From positions 248,001 through 312,000 of the forward strand of contig CALBTB010000010.1 of assembly GCA_937967995.1 (NCBI GenBank): 64,000 nucleotides of DNA. The letters are read 5' to 3'. How positions within the stretch are numbered: position 1 is the first letter of the stretch; every line of letters begins with the position of its first letter. The position numbers were made by a program, and so were the translations under genes. The stretch is from an uncultured Gammaproteobacteria bacterium (GTDB lineage: Bacteria; Pseudomonadota; Gammaproteobacteria; UBA6429; Thiohalophilaceae). Shown one piece after another: positions 18,546 through 27,549 of the stretch. The notes beneath the pieces are model-generated. The model ran no database searches and was not told the DNA's origin. It saw only the letters and a program-made list of their open reading frames with translations.

Positions 18546-19282
18546 TACCAGGATAACTCAGACGGTGATTTACGCTGGCTGTTCACATGGATATTCGAAA
18601 TCAGGCCATCTGCCAGGTGCACGACGCGATCAGCCATATCGGCTATGCCGGCGTTGTGTGTGATGATGGCTGTGGTGGTACCGATTTCCCGATTAACGCG
18701 TTGCAATGCTTCAAGCACCAGAATGCCGGTCTTGGAATCGAGCGCACCCGTGGGTTCGTCACACAGCAATACGTGTGGATTTTTTGCAATGGCGCGGGCA
18801 ATAGCAACCCGTTGTTGTTCACCACCGGAGAGTTGTGCCGGAAAATGATCCAGCCGGTGCGACAGGCCAACCAGTTCCAGTGCTTCATCCGGCCGCATCG
18901 GGTTAGTTGAGATCTCGGTGACGATGGATACATTCTCGCGAGCCGTCAGGCTGGCGATAAGGTTATAAAACTGAAAAACGAATCCCACATGGAAGCGACG
19001 GTACTCGGTCAGTTCCTTCTCAGTGGCCTGCGTCAGCTCGCGATCGAAGTAGCGCACGAGCCCGCTGCTGGCGGTATCCAGCCCACCAAGAATGTTCAGT
19101 AAGGTGGATTTGCCACTGCCGGAAGGGCCGAGCAGAACGATCAGTTCTCCCTTGAATAAATCCAGATTCACGCCCCGCAGGGCCTGCACCTGGACTTCAC
19201 CCATGGTGTACGTCTTCACCAGGTCGCGAACCTGGAACACGCATTCCGGCTGGCTGGCAGCAAGGGGGTCCATACGAATCAT
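18545..19282 (-). CDS. ABC transporter ATP-binding protein, LolD/MacB-like
   Basis: A 245-residue ATPase with Walker A GPSGSGKST, signature LSGGEQQR and Walker B VLLCDEPTGALD, all in the form used by LolD, MacB and FtsE-type ATPases that drive FtsX permeases. I place the start at ATG 19282 (MIRMDPLAASQ) because upstream residues have no family counterpart; ATG 19273 is equally possible, and neither has a clear Shine-Dalgarno. It is the first gene of the ATPase-permease-adaptor operon and lies divergent to the sensor kinase gene. Confidence 0.88.
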   Translation of the reverse strand: MIRMDPLAASQPECVFQVRDLVKTYTMGEVQVQALRGVNLDLFKGELIVLLGPSGSGKSTLLNILGGLDTASSGLVRYFDRELTQATEKELTEYRRFHVGFVFQFYNLIASLTARENVSIVTEISTNPMRPDEALELVGLSHRLDHFPAQLSGGEQQRVAIARAIAKNPHVLLCDEPTGALDSKTGILVLEALQRVNREIGTTTAIITHNAGIADMADRVVHLADGLISNIHVNSQRKSPSELSW

Positions 19283-19539
19283 TGTATACACCGAATCGGA
19301 GTGAATTTGTGATCTGGATCTATAAGAAATCTGCTTTCGCCGCCAAACAGGCAAAATAATATCTTATTGATAAATAAGGGATTTATTTGCTTATCAGGGC
19401 GTAAAAGTGAATGAGGCTCATTTTTCGGCCGATAATATGGCATACATTGCCATATTCTCAATAAAATCAATAAGATAACCTATGGAGTCCTGGTCAAGAT
19501 ACCGCCATTGAGTCCGATAGTTTTAATAAGTTAATAAGA

Positions 19540-22167
19540 ATGGCAGGACTGGCTTTGGCTGCATCGCTGAAAAGCTACGTATCGCGCACACGTCGTCGCA
19601 GGCACTCCGCGGCAACAGACCGGTTTCGGTTCTGGCGCCGTCTGGCCCTGCGCAACAAATTCCTGGTCGGCTTTGGCAGCCTGATTCTGCTGTTGACGCT
19701 GACTGTTGGCGTGACCCTGCTGGAACTGCATCGTGTGGAAAAATCTGTGCAGGATGTCATTCATGTTCGACAGCCGGTGTTGTTCAACTTCCTGGACTTC
19801 ACACAAAAGATCTATCTGGCCACATCATCCCTGAACGGTTACCTGCTAACCGGTCACATTGAACATAAACAGGATTACTACCGTATTGAAGAACTTCTGA
19901 ATGAAGAACTGATTTCCATTCACGCCTCGATTGATCAGAAAAGCTCAACCATCGACCCGGTGGTATTGCATGAAATCGATACCCTGTTCAGTGAATACAA
20001 GCAATATGCCACGCGTCTGTTTGCACTGCGTGAAAGTGACACAAAAAATTACCCCGGTATTCGACTGGCAGCTGAGAAACTCAACCCATTGCACCTGGCG
20101 CACATGGGCACTATTCAGATGATTATCGATGACGAGGCAAGCAAGGCGCCGTCAAAAGAACGTATTAAGGCTATGTACCTGCTCAATGAGATCCGTTATA
20201 GCTGGACACAGATGATCAGTAGTATTCGGACATTTTTTACTACCCGCACAACAAGAGACCTGCAGAATATCGAGTTGTACTGGAAAGTCTACCAGCAAAA
20301 AATGGATGAACTGGATCGTATGGACATTGAGGTTGGTGATAACGTCTCAATTGATGCCGTTGAAGAATTGCGTGATATCTCGACGCAGTATCGTGTCAAC
20401 CTGAATGAGGTGGTCGTTGTCTTTCAGGATGAAAAATGGCGGGCTGACGCCTATATCATGAAAACCGAAGTGCGGCCGCTGGTGCAAAAACTCAGGGAAA
20501 AGCTACACAGTGTTGCCGAGTCCCAGTTAAATGAAACCCGGCAGGACGGCCATAATCTGACTGAAAGTTTCCTGCAGATACGTCTGTCAGCCGTATTGTT
20601 ATTTATTGTCGCGTTAGTCGTCGGCGTTGCTGTTTCGATTCTGCTGACCCGCTGGATTGTGCCACCGATTCGTAATTTGATGCAGGCGGCAAGTCATGTG
20701 GCTGATGGTCAGCTGGACATTAAACTGGATGTCAGAAATCTGGATGAAGTCGGCAGTCTGGCAAATTCATTTAACACCATGGTCAGCAAGCTTAAACAAA
20801 ATGCCAACGACAAGCACCAATACATGTCGGAAATCGAAGAACTGAATCAGTCACTGGAACAACGTGTTGAAGACAGGACGCGTGAATTACGCTTAAGCGA
20901 AATGCGGACTCGTACGATCATGGAAAATATTGGTGAGGGTATTCTGACACTGGATGAATGTGGGCGAATAGAGACGATCAATCGAGCAGCGAGATATACT
21001 TTTGGATTCAGAGATGATGATGTCATTGGAATGAACAGTGCCGGTCTGGTAAGCCAGATTGGCACCGAACGTGATAATTTATTGCCGCTGTTTCTGACGA
21101 TTGAAAAAGACATTCCCATCGAATGTATCGGCCATCGCAGGGATGGCAAGCAGGTACCGCTCGAAGTGGTGGTCACCGATATGATTATCGATGACAAGTT
21201 CAAGTCGGTCTGTGTGGTACGCGATGTCACTGCCAGGAAAGATGCAGAATACAAACTGTCTGAGGCGCAAAAGCAGATCGTCGAAGCGGCGCATAAATCC
21301 GGTATGGCGGAAATTGCCACCGGTGTATTGCATAATATCGGTAATATTCTGAACAGCGTGAATACGTCTTCGGAAGAAATTCAGCGCCTGCTCGGTAGTT
21401 GTAAAATAGCCAGCCTGCACAAAGCCAACCAGATGTTGCAGGAAAATGAAGACCGCCTGGCAATATTCCTGACCGAAGATGAAAAGGGCAAGATGTTACC
21501 CACCTATTACCTCAAGCTGGGTGACATGCTCGAAGCATCGTTTCAGACAATTTCGAGTGAAGTCGGTCTGTTAAGCGAAAAAGTCGTCATGATGCGTGAT
21601 GTTATTCGTACTCAGCAGGATTATGCGCGTAGTGGATTCCATGTTGAAGAAATTGATGTTAACGAAATCGTGCGTGATGCCCTCAAGGTTAACCAGACGT
21701 CATTACAAAGAGAGTCGGTCCGTGTCACATTAAAAAACGCGGATATTCCCCATTGCCTGGGACAGCGTTCAAAATTATTACAGGTGGTCACTAACCTGAT
21801 TAAAAACGCCAATGAGGCCATGCATGAAAATGAAGCAAGGGATCGTGACAGCGAACTGGTCGTGGAGACCGGGATTATGTCTGACGATCGTATCTATATA
21901 AGAATCGTCGATAATGGCTGCGGTATATCAAAAGAGAGCCTGGCAAAGATATTTAACCACGGTTTTACTACCAAGGCTGATGGGCATGGATTTGGATTAC
22001 ATGCCAGTGCAAATGCCATGACCGAAATGCACGGAACACTTGAAGTGGAAAGTGCCGGCCCGGGATATGGAGCCCAGTTTACCCTGACACTGCCAGTCGC
22101 AAAACATGGCAGTGAAACTAATGATCAAGAACGACTTAAACAGGACCTGAAGGTCAATACCGGATAG
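19540..22167 (+). CDS. Membrane sensor histidine kinase with HAMP and PAS domains
   Basis: An 875-residue kinase. A first membrane helix (about residues 40-60) and a second (about 348-370) enclose a 290-residue helical periplasmic sensor. HAMP (about 371-425), a coiled coil and a PAS domain (about 462-575) follow. The dimerisation segment has the form GVLHNIGNILNSV, with a His-Asn phosphoacceptor box. ATP-binding motifs N (NLIKNANEAM), G1 (DNGCGISKE) and G2 (FGLHASAN) are intact. The regulator gene begins 11 bases later, so the pair almost certainly works together. The signal is unknown. The start lacks a good Shine-Dalgarno. Confidence 0.88.
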   Translation: MAGLALAASLKSYVSRTRRRRHSAATDRFRFWRRLALRNKFLVGFGSLILLLTLTVGVTLLELHRVEKSVQDVIHVRQPVLFNFLDFTQKIYLATSSLNGYLLTGHIEHKQDYYRIEELLNEELISIHASIDQKSSTIDPVVLHEIDTLFSEYKQYATRLFALRESDTKNYPGIRLAAEKLNPLHLAHMGTIQMIIDDEASKAPSKERIKAMYLLNEIRYSWTQMISSIRTFFTTRTTRDLQNIELYWKVYQQKMDELDRMDIEVGDNVSIDAVEELRDISTQYRVNLNEVVVVFQDEKWRADAYIMKTEVRPLVQKLREKLHSVAESQLNETRQDGHNLTESFLQIRLSAVLLFIVALVVGVAVSILLTRWIVPPIRNLMQAASHVADGQLDIKLDVRNLDEVGSLANSFNTMVSKLKQNANDKHQYMSEIEELNQSLEQRVEDRTRELRLSEMRTRTIMENIGEGILTLDECGRIETINRAARYTFGFRDDDVIGMNSAGLVSQIGTERDNLLPLFLTIEKDIPIECIGHRRDGKQVPLEVVVTDMIIDDKFKSVCVVRDVTARKDAEYKLSEAQKQIVEAAHKSGMAEIATGVLHNIGNILNSVNTSSEEIQRLLGSCKIASLHKANQMLQENEDRLAIFLTEDEKGKMLPTYYLKLGDMLEASFQTISSEVGLLSEKVVMMRDVIRTQQDYARSGFHVEEIDVNEIVRDALKVNQTSLQRESVRVTLKNADIPHCLGQRSKLLQVVTNLIKNANEAMHENEARDRDSELVVETGIMSDDRIYIRIVDNGCGISKESLAKIFNHGFTTKADGHGFGLHASANAMTEMHGTLEVESAGPGYGAQFTLTLPVAKHGSETNDQERLKQDLKVNTG

Positions 22168-22178
22168 GAGAGATTGTT

Positions 22179-24113
22179 TTGCAATACAATACACGCATTC
22201 TGATTGTCGATGATAACCAGTCAATTCACGATGACTTCAAAAAAGTGCTGTGTGTGGAAAATTCACATATGCAGGAAGAACTGGCAGATCTCGAGGCAGC
22301 CTTATTTGGCAGTGGCACTTCAAAGCGCACCAGGACAGTCCCTGCTTCAGAGACGGTTAAATATGAAATCGATTCGGCGTTTCAGGGTAAAGAAGCGCTC
22401 GACATGATTGCCAAAGCTGAGGCTGAAGGGCGGCCTTACAGTATGGCGTTTATGGATGTCAGGATGCCGCCGGGCTGGGATGGCATTGAGAGCATTATGC
22501 GCATTTGGGAGAAATATCCGCATATAGAAATGGTTCTGTGCACCGCCTATTCCGATTATTCATGGGAAGACATTCATGCCCGGCTCGGGAATACGGATAA
22601 ACTGCTTTTTCTGCGTAAACCGTTTGACGCGATTGCAGTACAGCAAATGGCCCTGAGTCTGATCAAGAAGTGGAATCTTGGAAAGCAGGCCAGAGACTAC
22701 ACCGAAACCCTCGAAGAGGAAGTCCTGGAACGTACGCGCCAGATTCAGAACGTGCTGTCCGAACTCGAAACCAAGAACCAGCAACTGGAAGAATCCAACA
22801 AGGCACTGGAACATGCTGCACTACATGATTCACTGACCGGGTTACCCAACCGGGCGCTTTTCAATGATCGCCTCGATCAGGCAATAAGGACAACGGAACG
22901 GGAAAATACCTCTTTCGCACTGGTCATTCTGGATGTCGATAAGTTCAAGGATATCAATGACAATAATGGCCATCTGTTTGGTGACAAAGTTTTAATTGAA
23001 TTCAGCAAGCGCATTACATCGCAATTACGGGACAGTGACACGGTTGCACGCCTGGGTGGGGATGAATTTGCAATCATTCTGCCTGGTGTGAGCGATGAGA
23101 CAGTTGTGCCGATACTGAAAAAGATATCCAGCCAGGTACATGAGCCAATTATGGAGGGTAAGACGTGTATGACGATTGGCAGCAGCATCGGTGCTGCGAT
23201 TTACCCGGCGCATGGTAAGGATAGCGAAGCGCTGATGCATGCGGCAGATATGGCGATGTACCAGTCGAAGCATGCCGGTATCAGTTACAAAGTTTATGAT
23301 CCGGATGAAGACGAACTGATTTCGGATATCGATCAGCTGGTAATTGATCTACGTATGGCAATCGATAACAGCCAGCTCACCCTGAATTATCAACCCATCG
23401 TGGATTTGCAGAACAATCGTGTCGTCAGCGTTGAGGCCCTGTCGCGCTGGATACATCCGGAACGGGGTTTTGTACCACCGGACCAGTTTATCAGCGTGGC
23501 TGAACAAAAAGGTCTGATTCAGTCATTGACCCGCTGGATGATGAATGAGGCATTCAGCCAGTGTGCCAGCTGGCGAAAGGCCGGTGCGACGATCAACATG
23601 TCAGTCAACCTGTCGGTGCGTAACTTCCTGGATCCACAATTACCGGAAAAGATCAGGGAAGCTATGGATGCACACCACGTTAAACCGGAATGGATAAATC
23701 TCGAAATCACGGAAAGCATGATGATGACCAACCCGGACAAGGCGCTACAAATCGTCAAGAGTTTTGCTGATATGGGGCTTAGCCTGTCCATCGACGATTT
23801 TGGTGCCGGTTATTCCTCACTGTCCTACCTGAAACGGCTCCCCGTGGATGATCTCAAGATTGATCGCAGTTTCATTATGGACATGGATAATGACCCGGAA
23901 GATCGCATTATCGTCCAGTCGACCATCGAGCTTGCGCATAATCTGGGTCGTAAGGTGGTTGCCGAGGGGGTCGAAAATGAAACGATTCTCAACCTGTTGC
24001 GGCAACTGGGCTGTGACAAGGTGCAGGGATATCACCTGTGCCGGCCTCAGCCAGCATCTGACATAAGTAGTTGGTTTTTCGACTCCGAATGGGCTGTTTC
24101 CAAGGCCAGTTGA
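22179..24113 (+). CDS. Response regulator with GGDEF and EAL domains
   Basis: A 644-residue protein with an N-terminal receiver domain (phosphoacceptor Asp in MAFMDVRMPPG), a coiled-coil linker (about 165-210), a GGDEF domain with intact GGDEF at residues 293-297 and an RxxD inhibitory site just before it, and an EAL domain with EAL at 419-421. Both catalytic signatures are present, so it could make and degrade cyclic di-GMP, with phosphorylation setting the balance. Translation starts at TTG 22179, supported by AGGAG eight bases upstream and by the receiver beginning RILIVDDNQ. It forms a two-gene operon with the kinase. Confidence 0.9.
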   Translation: MQYNTRILIVDDNQSIHDDFKKVLCVENSHMQEELADLEAALFGSGTSKRTRTVPASETVKYEIDSAFQGKEALDMIAKAEAEGRPYSMAFMDVRMPPGWDGIESIMRIWEKYPHIEMVLCTAYSDYSWEDIHARLGNTDKLLFLRKPFDAIAVQQMALSLIKKWNLGKQARDYTETLEEEVLERTRQIQNVLSELETKNQQLEESNKALEHAALHDSLTGLPNRALFNDRLDQAIRTTERENTSFALVILDVDKFKDINDNNGHLFGDKVLIEFSKRITSQLRDSDTVARLGGDEFAIILPGVSDETVVPILKKISSQVHEPIMEGKTCMTIGSSIGAAIYPAHGKDSEALMHAADMAMYQSKHAGISYKVYDPDEDELISDIDQLVIDLRMAIDNSQLTLNYQPIVDLQNNRVVSVEALSRWIHPERGFVPPDQFISVAEQKGLIQSLTRWMMNEAFSQCASWRKAGATINMSVNLSVRNFLDPQLPEKIREAMDAHHVKPEWINLEITESMMMTNPDKALQIVKSFADMGLSLSIDDFGAGYSSLSYLKRLPVDDLKIDRSFIMDMDNDPEDRIIVQSTIELAHNLGRKVVAEGVENETILNLLRQLGCDKVQGYHLCRPQPASDISSWFFDSEWAVSKAS

Positions 24114-24218
24114 TGATCCCGCGCGTGGAACTCTATATAATTAGTCCTGTCTGATTATCATTGGCCCATTGTCAGAGACGCTATAATAGTTAACATACTG
24201 TAAAAGTTAATAATTAGA

Positions 24219-24599
24219 ATGATTCGATTTTCCAACAAGTGGTACCGCATGCTTGGCCGCGTCCTGGCGATGGCGCTGTTTCTCGGCAGTTCGGCCTCGG
24301 TACTGGCGTCAGTTGAGAATGCGATTCCAGCCACTGAAATGGAGAGCTCAACCTGCCCGTTTCATGTTGGTGATAATACCGTGCAGAAGCATGACAAATG
24401 CTCGGAAACTTGCTGCCAGGGCCATGACTGTGCATCAGCCTGTCATGTCATAACCGGCTCCGCCAGTCCCGCATCCATGCCTCTTATGTTATCAAACAAC
24501 GATTTCCCTGTTTCAAAGTCCTTTCAGCTCTCTGTCCTGACCGTCCCGGAAGGACAGCCCATACACGCGATCGATCGTCCTCCTCGACATTTCAGCTAA
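24219..24599 (+). CDS. Cys/His-rich exported protein, possibly metal-binding
   Basis: A 126-residue protein with a signal peptide (about residues 1-30), then a short segment with six cysteines and several histidines (spanning about 44-77, including K-C-S-E-T-C-C-Q-G-H-D-C). The C-terminus ends in DRPPRHFS. Small exported proteins of the DUF2946/CopL kind upstream of metal-resistance operons look similar, with a Cys/His cluster and a Pro-Pro end. It precedes the RND efflux genes by 66 bases and is probably part of that operon. A role in periplasmic copper binding is inference. Confidence 0.6.
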   Translation: MIRFSNKWYRMLGRVLAMALFLGSSASVLASVENAIPATEMESSTCPFHVGDNTVQKHDKCSETCCQGHDCASACHVITGSASPASMPLMLSNNDFPVSKSFQLSVLTVPEGQPIHAIDRPPRHFS

Positions 24600-24665
24600 A
24601 CAGTCGTTACCACTGATTTAGTATTGTCCGTATCACACGGATAAATGAAATGACGGGAGTTTCCC

Positions 24666-25925
24666 ATGCGAAACAAATTACTGGCTTATCTGGCCGCAAC
24701 AGTTTATTCCTGCCTGTTCCTCATCGGTACTGCGCAGGCACAGCTGAGTCTGCAACAGGCCGAGCAAATGGCGCTGGAGTACGATGCTGAATTGCAGATT
24801 AAGCGGGCCAGGTCCGGTGCTTTTAAAGAAGAGTCCGTGGCCGCGGATACCTTGCCGGACCCCAGGTTAAAACTGGGCCTAATGAATTTTCCCACCGATA
24901 CCTTTGAGCGGGACCAGGAACCCATGACCCAGGTACAGGTCGGTGTTCAACAGATGTTTCCACGCGGTGATTCGCTGCAAATCAAATCGCGTCAGGCTCT
25001 GCAATCCAGCCAGGCCATGGAATTTGCGGCCAGTGATCGGGAACGGAAAATCAGGCTCGACGTGCGCAAGGCCTACCTTGATTTGCTTTTCTGGCTGCAG
25101 TCAGAGGAAGTTGTCAGGAATAATATTCGCCTGTTCAGTCAACTGGTCGAAATTACCCAGTCTCAGTATGCCGCCGGTATTCAGCGGCAACAGGATGTCA
25201 TTCACGCTGAGCTGGAACTGGGTATGCTGAACGACCGTCTCGATGCAATACGTACCAACCAGGGAAAGAGTCGTGCCCGTTTGAGCAAGTTGATCGGAAT
25301 CGACAAACCTGGCCAGCTTGTTGATGGCCTGCCGGTCATGCCTGCGCTGCCATCCGATAATCAATGGCTGGGTAATGTTGAACAACACCCGTTAGTCCAG
25401 ATGGAAGCGTCGATGGTGGCGCGAAGCCTGAATGGTATTGAGCTGGCCAAACAGGCTTATAAACCAGACTGGATGCTGGATCTGACTTATGGATTTCGGG
25501 ATGGGAACAATCCCAACGGTAGCGAACGTGCGGATTTTCTGTCGGCCATGGTCAGTATCGACCTGCCGTTATTTACCGGCGACAAACAGGATCGGACGCT
25601 CGCGGCGAGTCGGCATCAACACTATGCTGCCATGCAGGCACGTGAGGAACGGTTACGTAAACTTAAAAGTCAGTTACAGTCGGAACAATCCGACTGGGAA
25701 ACGGCGCAACAACGTATCAATCGTTTCCATAAAATCATCGTGCCGCAATCGGAAGAAAACGCCAAAGCGGCACTGTATGCCTATCAAAACCGGCGTGGAA
25801 ATTTTAACTCGTTAATGCGCGCCCGCATCACCGAACTGGAAACAAAACTTAAATTCTTAAAACTGCGGATTAGCTATCTTAAATCCCAGGCCCAGTTGCT
25901 GTATCTCGTAGGAGAGGGACAATGA
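24666..25925 (+). CDS. cusC: TolC-family outer membrane efflux protein (CusC/CzcC-like)
   Basis: A 419-residue outer membrane channel protein with a signal peptide (about 1-26) followed by LSLQQAEQMALEYD, the usual start of the first TolC helix. Long amphipathic helices and the SDWETAQQRINRF repeat region fit the trimeric alpha-barrel. It is shorter than E. coli CusC but within the CzcC range. The last four bases overlap the start of the adaptor gene (ATGA). It would complete a tripartite RND pump with the next two genes. Confidence 0.87.
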   Translation: MRNKLLAYLAATVYSCLFLIGTAQAQLSLQQAEQMALEYDAELQIKRARSGAFKEESVAADTLPDPRLKLGLMNFPTDTFERDQEPMTQVQVGVQQMFPRGDSLQIKSRQALQSSQAMEFAASDRERKIRLDVRKAYLDLLFWLQSEEVVRNNIRLFSQLVEITQSQYAAGIQRQQDVIHAELELGMLNDRLDAIRTNQGKSRARLSKLIGIDKPGQLVDGLPVMPALPSDNQWLGNVEQHPLVQMEASMVARSLNGIELAKQAYKPDWMLDLTYGFRDGNNPNGSERADFLSAMVSIDLPLFTGDKQDRTLAASRHQHYAAMQAREERLRKLKSQLQSEQSDWETAQQRINRFHKIIVPQSEENAKAALYAYQNRRGNFNSLMRARITELETKLKFLKLRISYLKSQAQLLYLVGEGQ

Positions 25926-27547
25926 ATATCCGAATTTTTTCAATCACCGCATTTTTTGCTGCCATGACACTGGTTATTTCCGCCTGCTCGAATGATGAGA
26001 TGAGCAGTGGTTCACCGGGTACCGATGCCAGGCAGGAAACGGCGGTCGAGCATGCAAAGAAACATCTTGACCCGAAATATGTGTGTCCCATGCATCCGAA
26101 TATCATCAAGGATGAACCCGGCTCATGCCCGATCTGCGGCATGGACCTGGTTCTCAAAGAAGCGGAAGAAGAGGAAGAGGTGGCACCAGGTGAGAGAAAA
26201 ATTCTTTATTACCGGCATCCGCACAATCCAACGATAACTTCGGATAAACCCATGAAAGATGAAATGGGCATGGATTACGTAGCCATCTATGACGATGGTG
26301 GAGGTGTCTCGGTAAAAATTTCACCGGCAGTTGAAAATAACATGGGTGTTCGCACGGCCCGGGCCGAAAAAGACAAACTCTGGCGCCGGGTGGACACGGT
26401 CGGTTACGTTGATGTCGATGAGAATAAAATTTCGCATATTCATCTGCGCACACAGGGATGGATCGACAAGCTGCTGGTTAAGTCAGATGGTGAACGCGTC
26501 AAAAAGGGCCAGTTACTATTTGAAGTGTATTCACCGGATCTGGTGAATGCGCAGGAAGAATACTTACAGGCACTGGGTACGGGTAACCGCCGTCTGATTA
26601 TTGCATCCAAAGAACGCCTTATTGCGCTGGGTGTTTCCGAGCGTCAAATCAATGAACTCAAAAGCAAACGCAAGGTAAAACAGTATGTGCAGGTGTATGC
26701 ACCGCAGGATGGAATTGTCGACAAGCTGAATGTGCGTGAAGGCATGTTTGTGATGCCGCAAGCTGAAATCATGAGCCTGGCGGATTTGTCTACAGTGTGG
26801 ATTCTGGCTGAAGTGTTTGAGCGTCAGGTGGAATGGATCAGGGAAGGACAACCGGCAGAAGTAAAACTCTCCTATCTGCCCGGACATAAATGGGAAGGTA
26901 AAGTGGAGTATGTCTATCCGAGTCTGAATCCAAAGACACGCACACTCAAAGTCAGATTGCGTTTTGAAAACCACGGTGAATCGCTCAAACCAAATATGTT
27001 TGCCAATGTCACCATCTATGCCGGACCAACTGATGAAACCATCATTATTCCCCGTGAAGCATTGATTCGAACCGGGTCTGACGAACGTGTCATTCTTTCC
27101 GTCGGTAAAGGACGTTATCAGCCGCGCAAGGTTGTCGCCGGGATTGAATCGGGTGATTTTGTCGAAATCAAAGGTGGCCTGAGTGAAGGTGAAATGGTGG
27201 TCACTTCCGGACAATTCCTGATTGACTCGGAAGCCAGTCTCAAGGCCAGCCTGAAAAGAATGGCGTCACCCGTTGAGACAAACGTGATGGCTAAGGAAAC
27301 GGACACAGCCATTATCGGCACCGGCATTCTGCGCGAAATCATGCCAGACGCTAATAAGGTCAATATGACGCATGACCCCATCCCCGCGCTCAAGTGGCCG
27401 GACATGACAATGGACTTCAAGGTCAGGCCGGACGTGAAGCTGGACAGCTTCAAACCGGATGACAGGGTAATGTTTGAACTGGAGCAGGGCGAGGAAGGCT
27501 ATGTGATCAAATCCATGCATGTGCATGATAATGCGAAGGGGATGTAG
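25922..27547 (+). CDS. cusB: RND efflux adaptor CusB with heavy-metal-binding and CusF-like domains
   Basis: A 541-residue lipoprotein adaptor (lipobox VISAC, Cys22). An N-terminal heavy-metal-binding domain has CPMHP and CPICGMDL (Cys55, Cys69, Cys72), followed by a second, degenerate copy (YYRHPHNP ... MGMDY) typical of CusB. The lipoyl, hairpin and barrel domains follow. The C-terminus (about 465-541) is a fused CusF-like domain with the H-x-P-I-P-x-L-x-W-P-x-M-T-M-x-F metal site known from the Cu(I)/Ag(I) chaperone CusF. These features point to copper/silver rather than zinc/cadmium. It overlaps cusC by 4 bases and precedes cusA by 2. Confidence 0.92.
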   Translation: MNIRIFSITAFFAAMTLVISACSNDEMSSGSPGTDARQETAVEHAKKHLDPKYVCPMHPNIIKDEPGSCPICGMDLVLKEAEEEEEVAPGERKILYYRHPHNPTITSDKPMKDEMGMDYVAIYDDGGGVSVKISPAVENNMGVRTARAEKDKLWRRVDTVGYVDVDENKISHIHLRTQGWIDKLLVKSDGERVKKGQLLFEVYSPDLVNAQEEYLQALGTGNRRLIIASKERLIALGVSERQINELKSKRKVKQYVQVYAPQDGIVDKLNVREGMFVMPQAEIMSLADLSTVWILAEVFERQVEWIREGQPAEVKLSYLPGHKWEGKVEYVYPSLNPKTRTLKVRLRFENHGESLKPNMFANVTIYAGPTDETIIIPREALIRTGSDERVILSVGKGRYQPRKVVAGIESGDFVEIKGGLSEGEMVVTSGQFLIDSEASLKASLKRMASPVETNVMAKETDTAIIGTGILREIMPDANKVNMTHDPIPALKWPDMTMDFKVRPDVKLDSFKPDDRVMFELEQGEEGYVIKSMHVHDNAKGM

Positions 27548-27549
27548 TC

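Noticed and set aside
26564..27214. A 216-codon minus-strand frame inside cusB
   Set aside because: cusB covers it with full domain structure; the frame is antisense coding bias.
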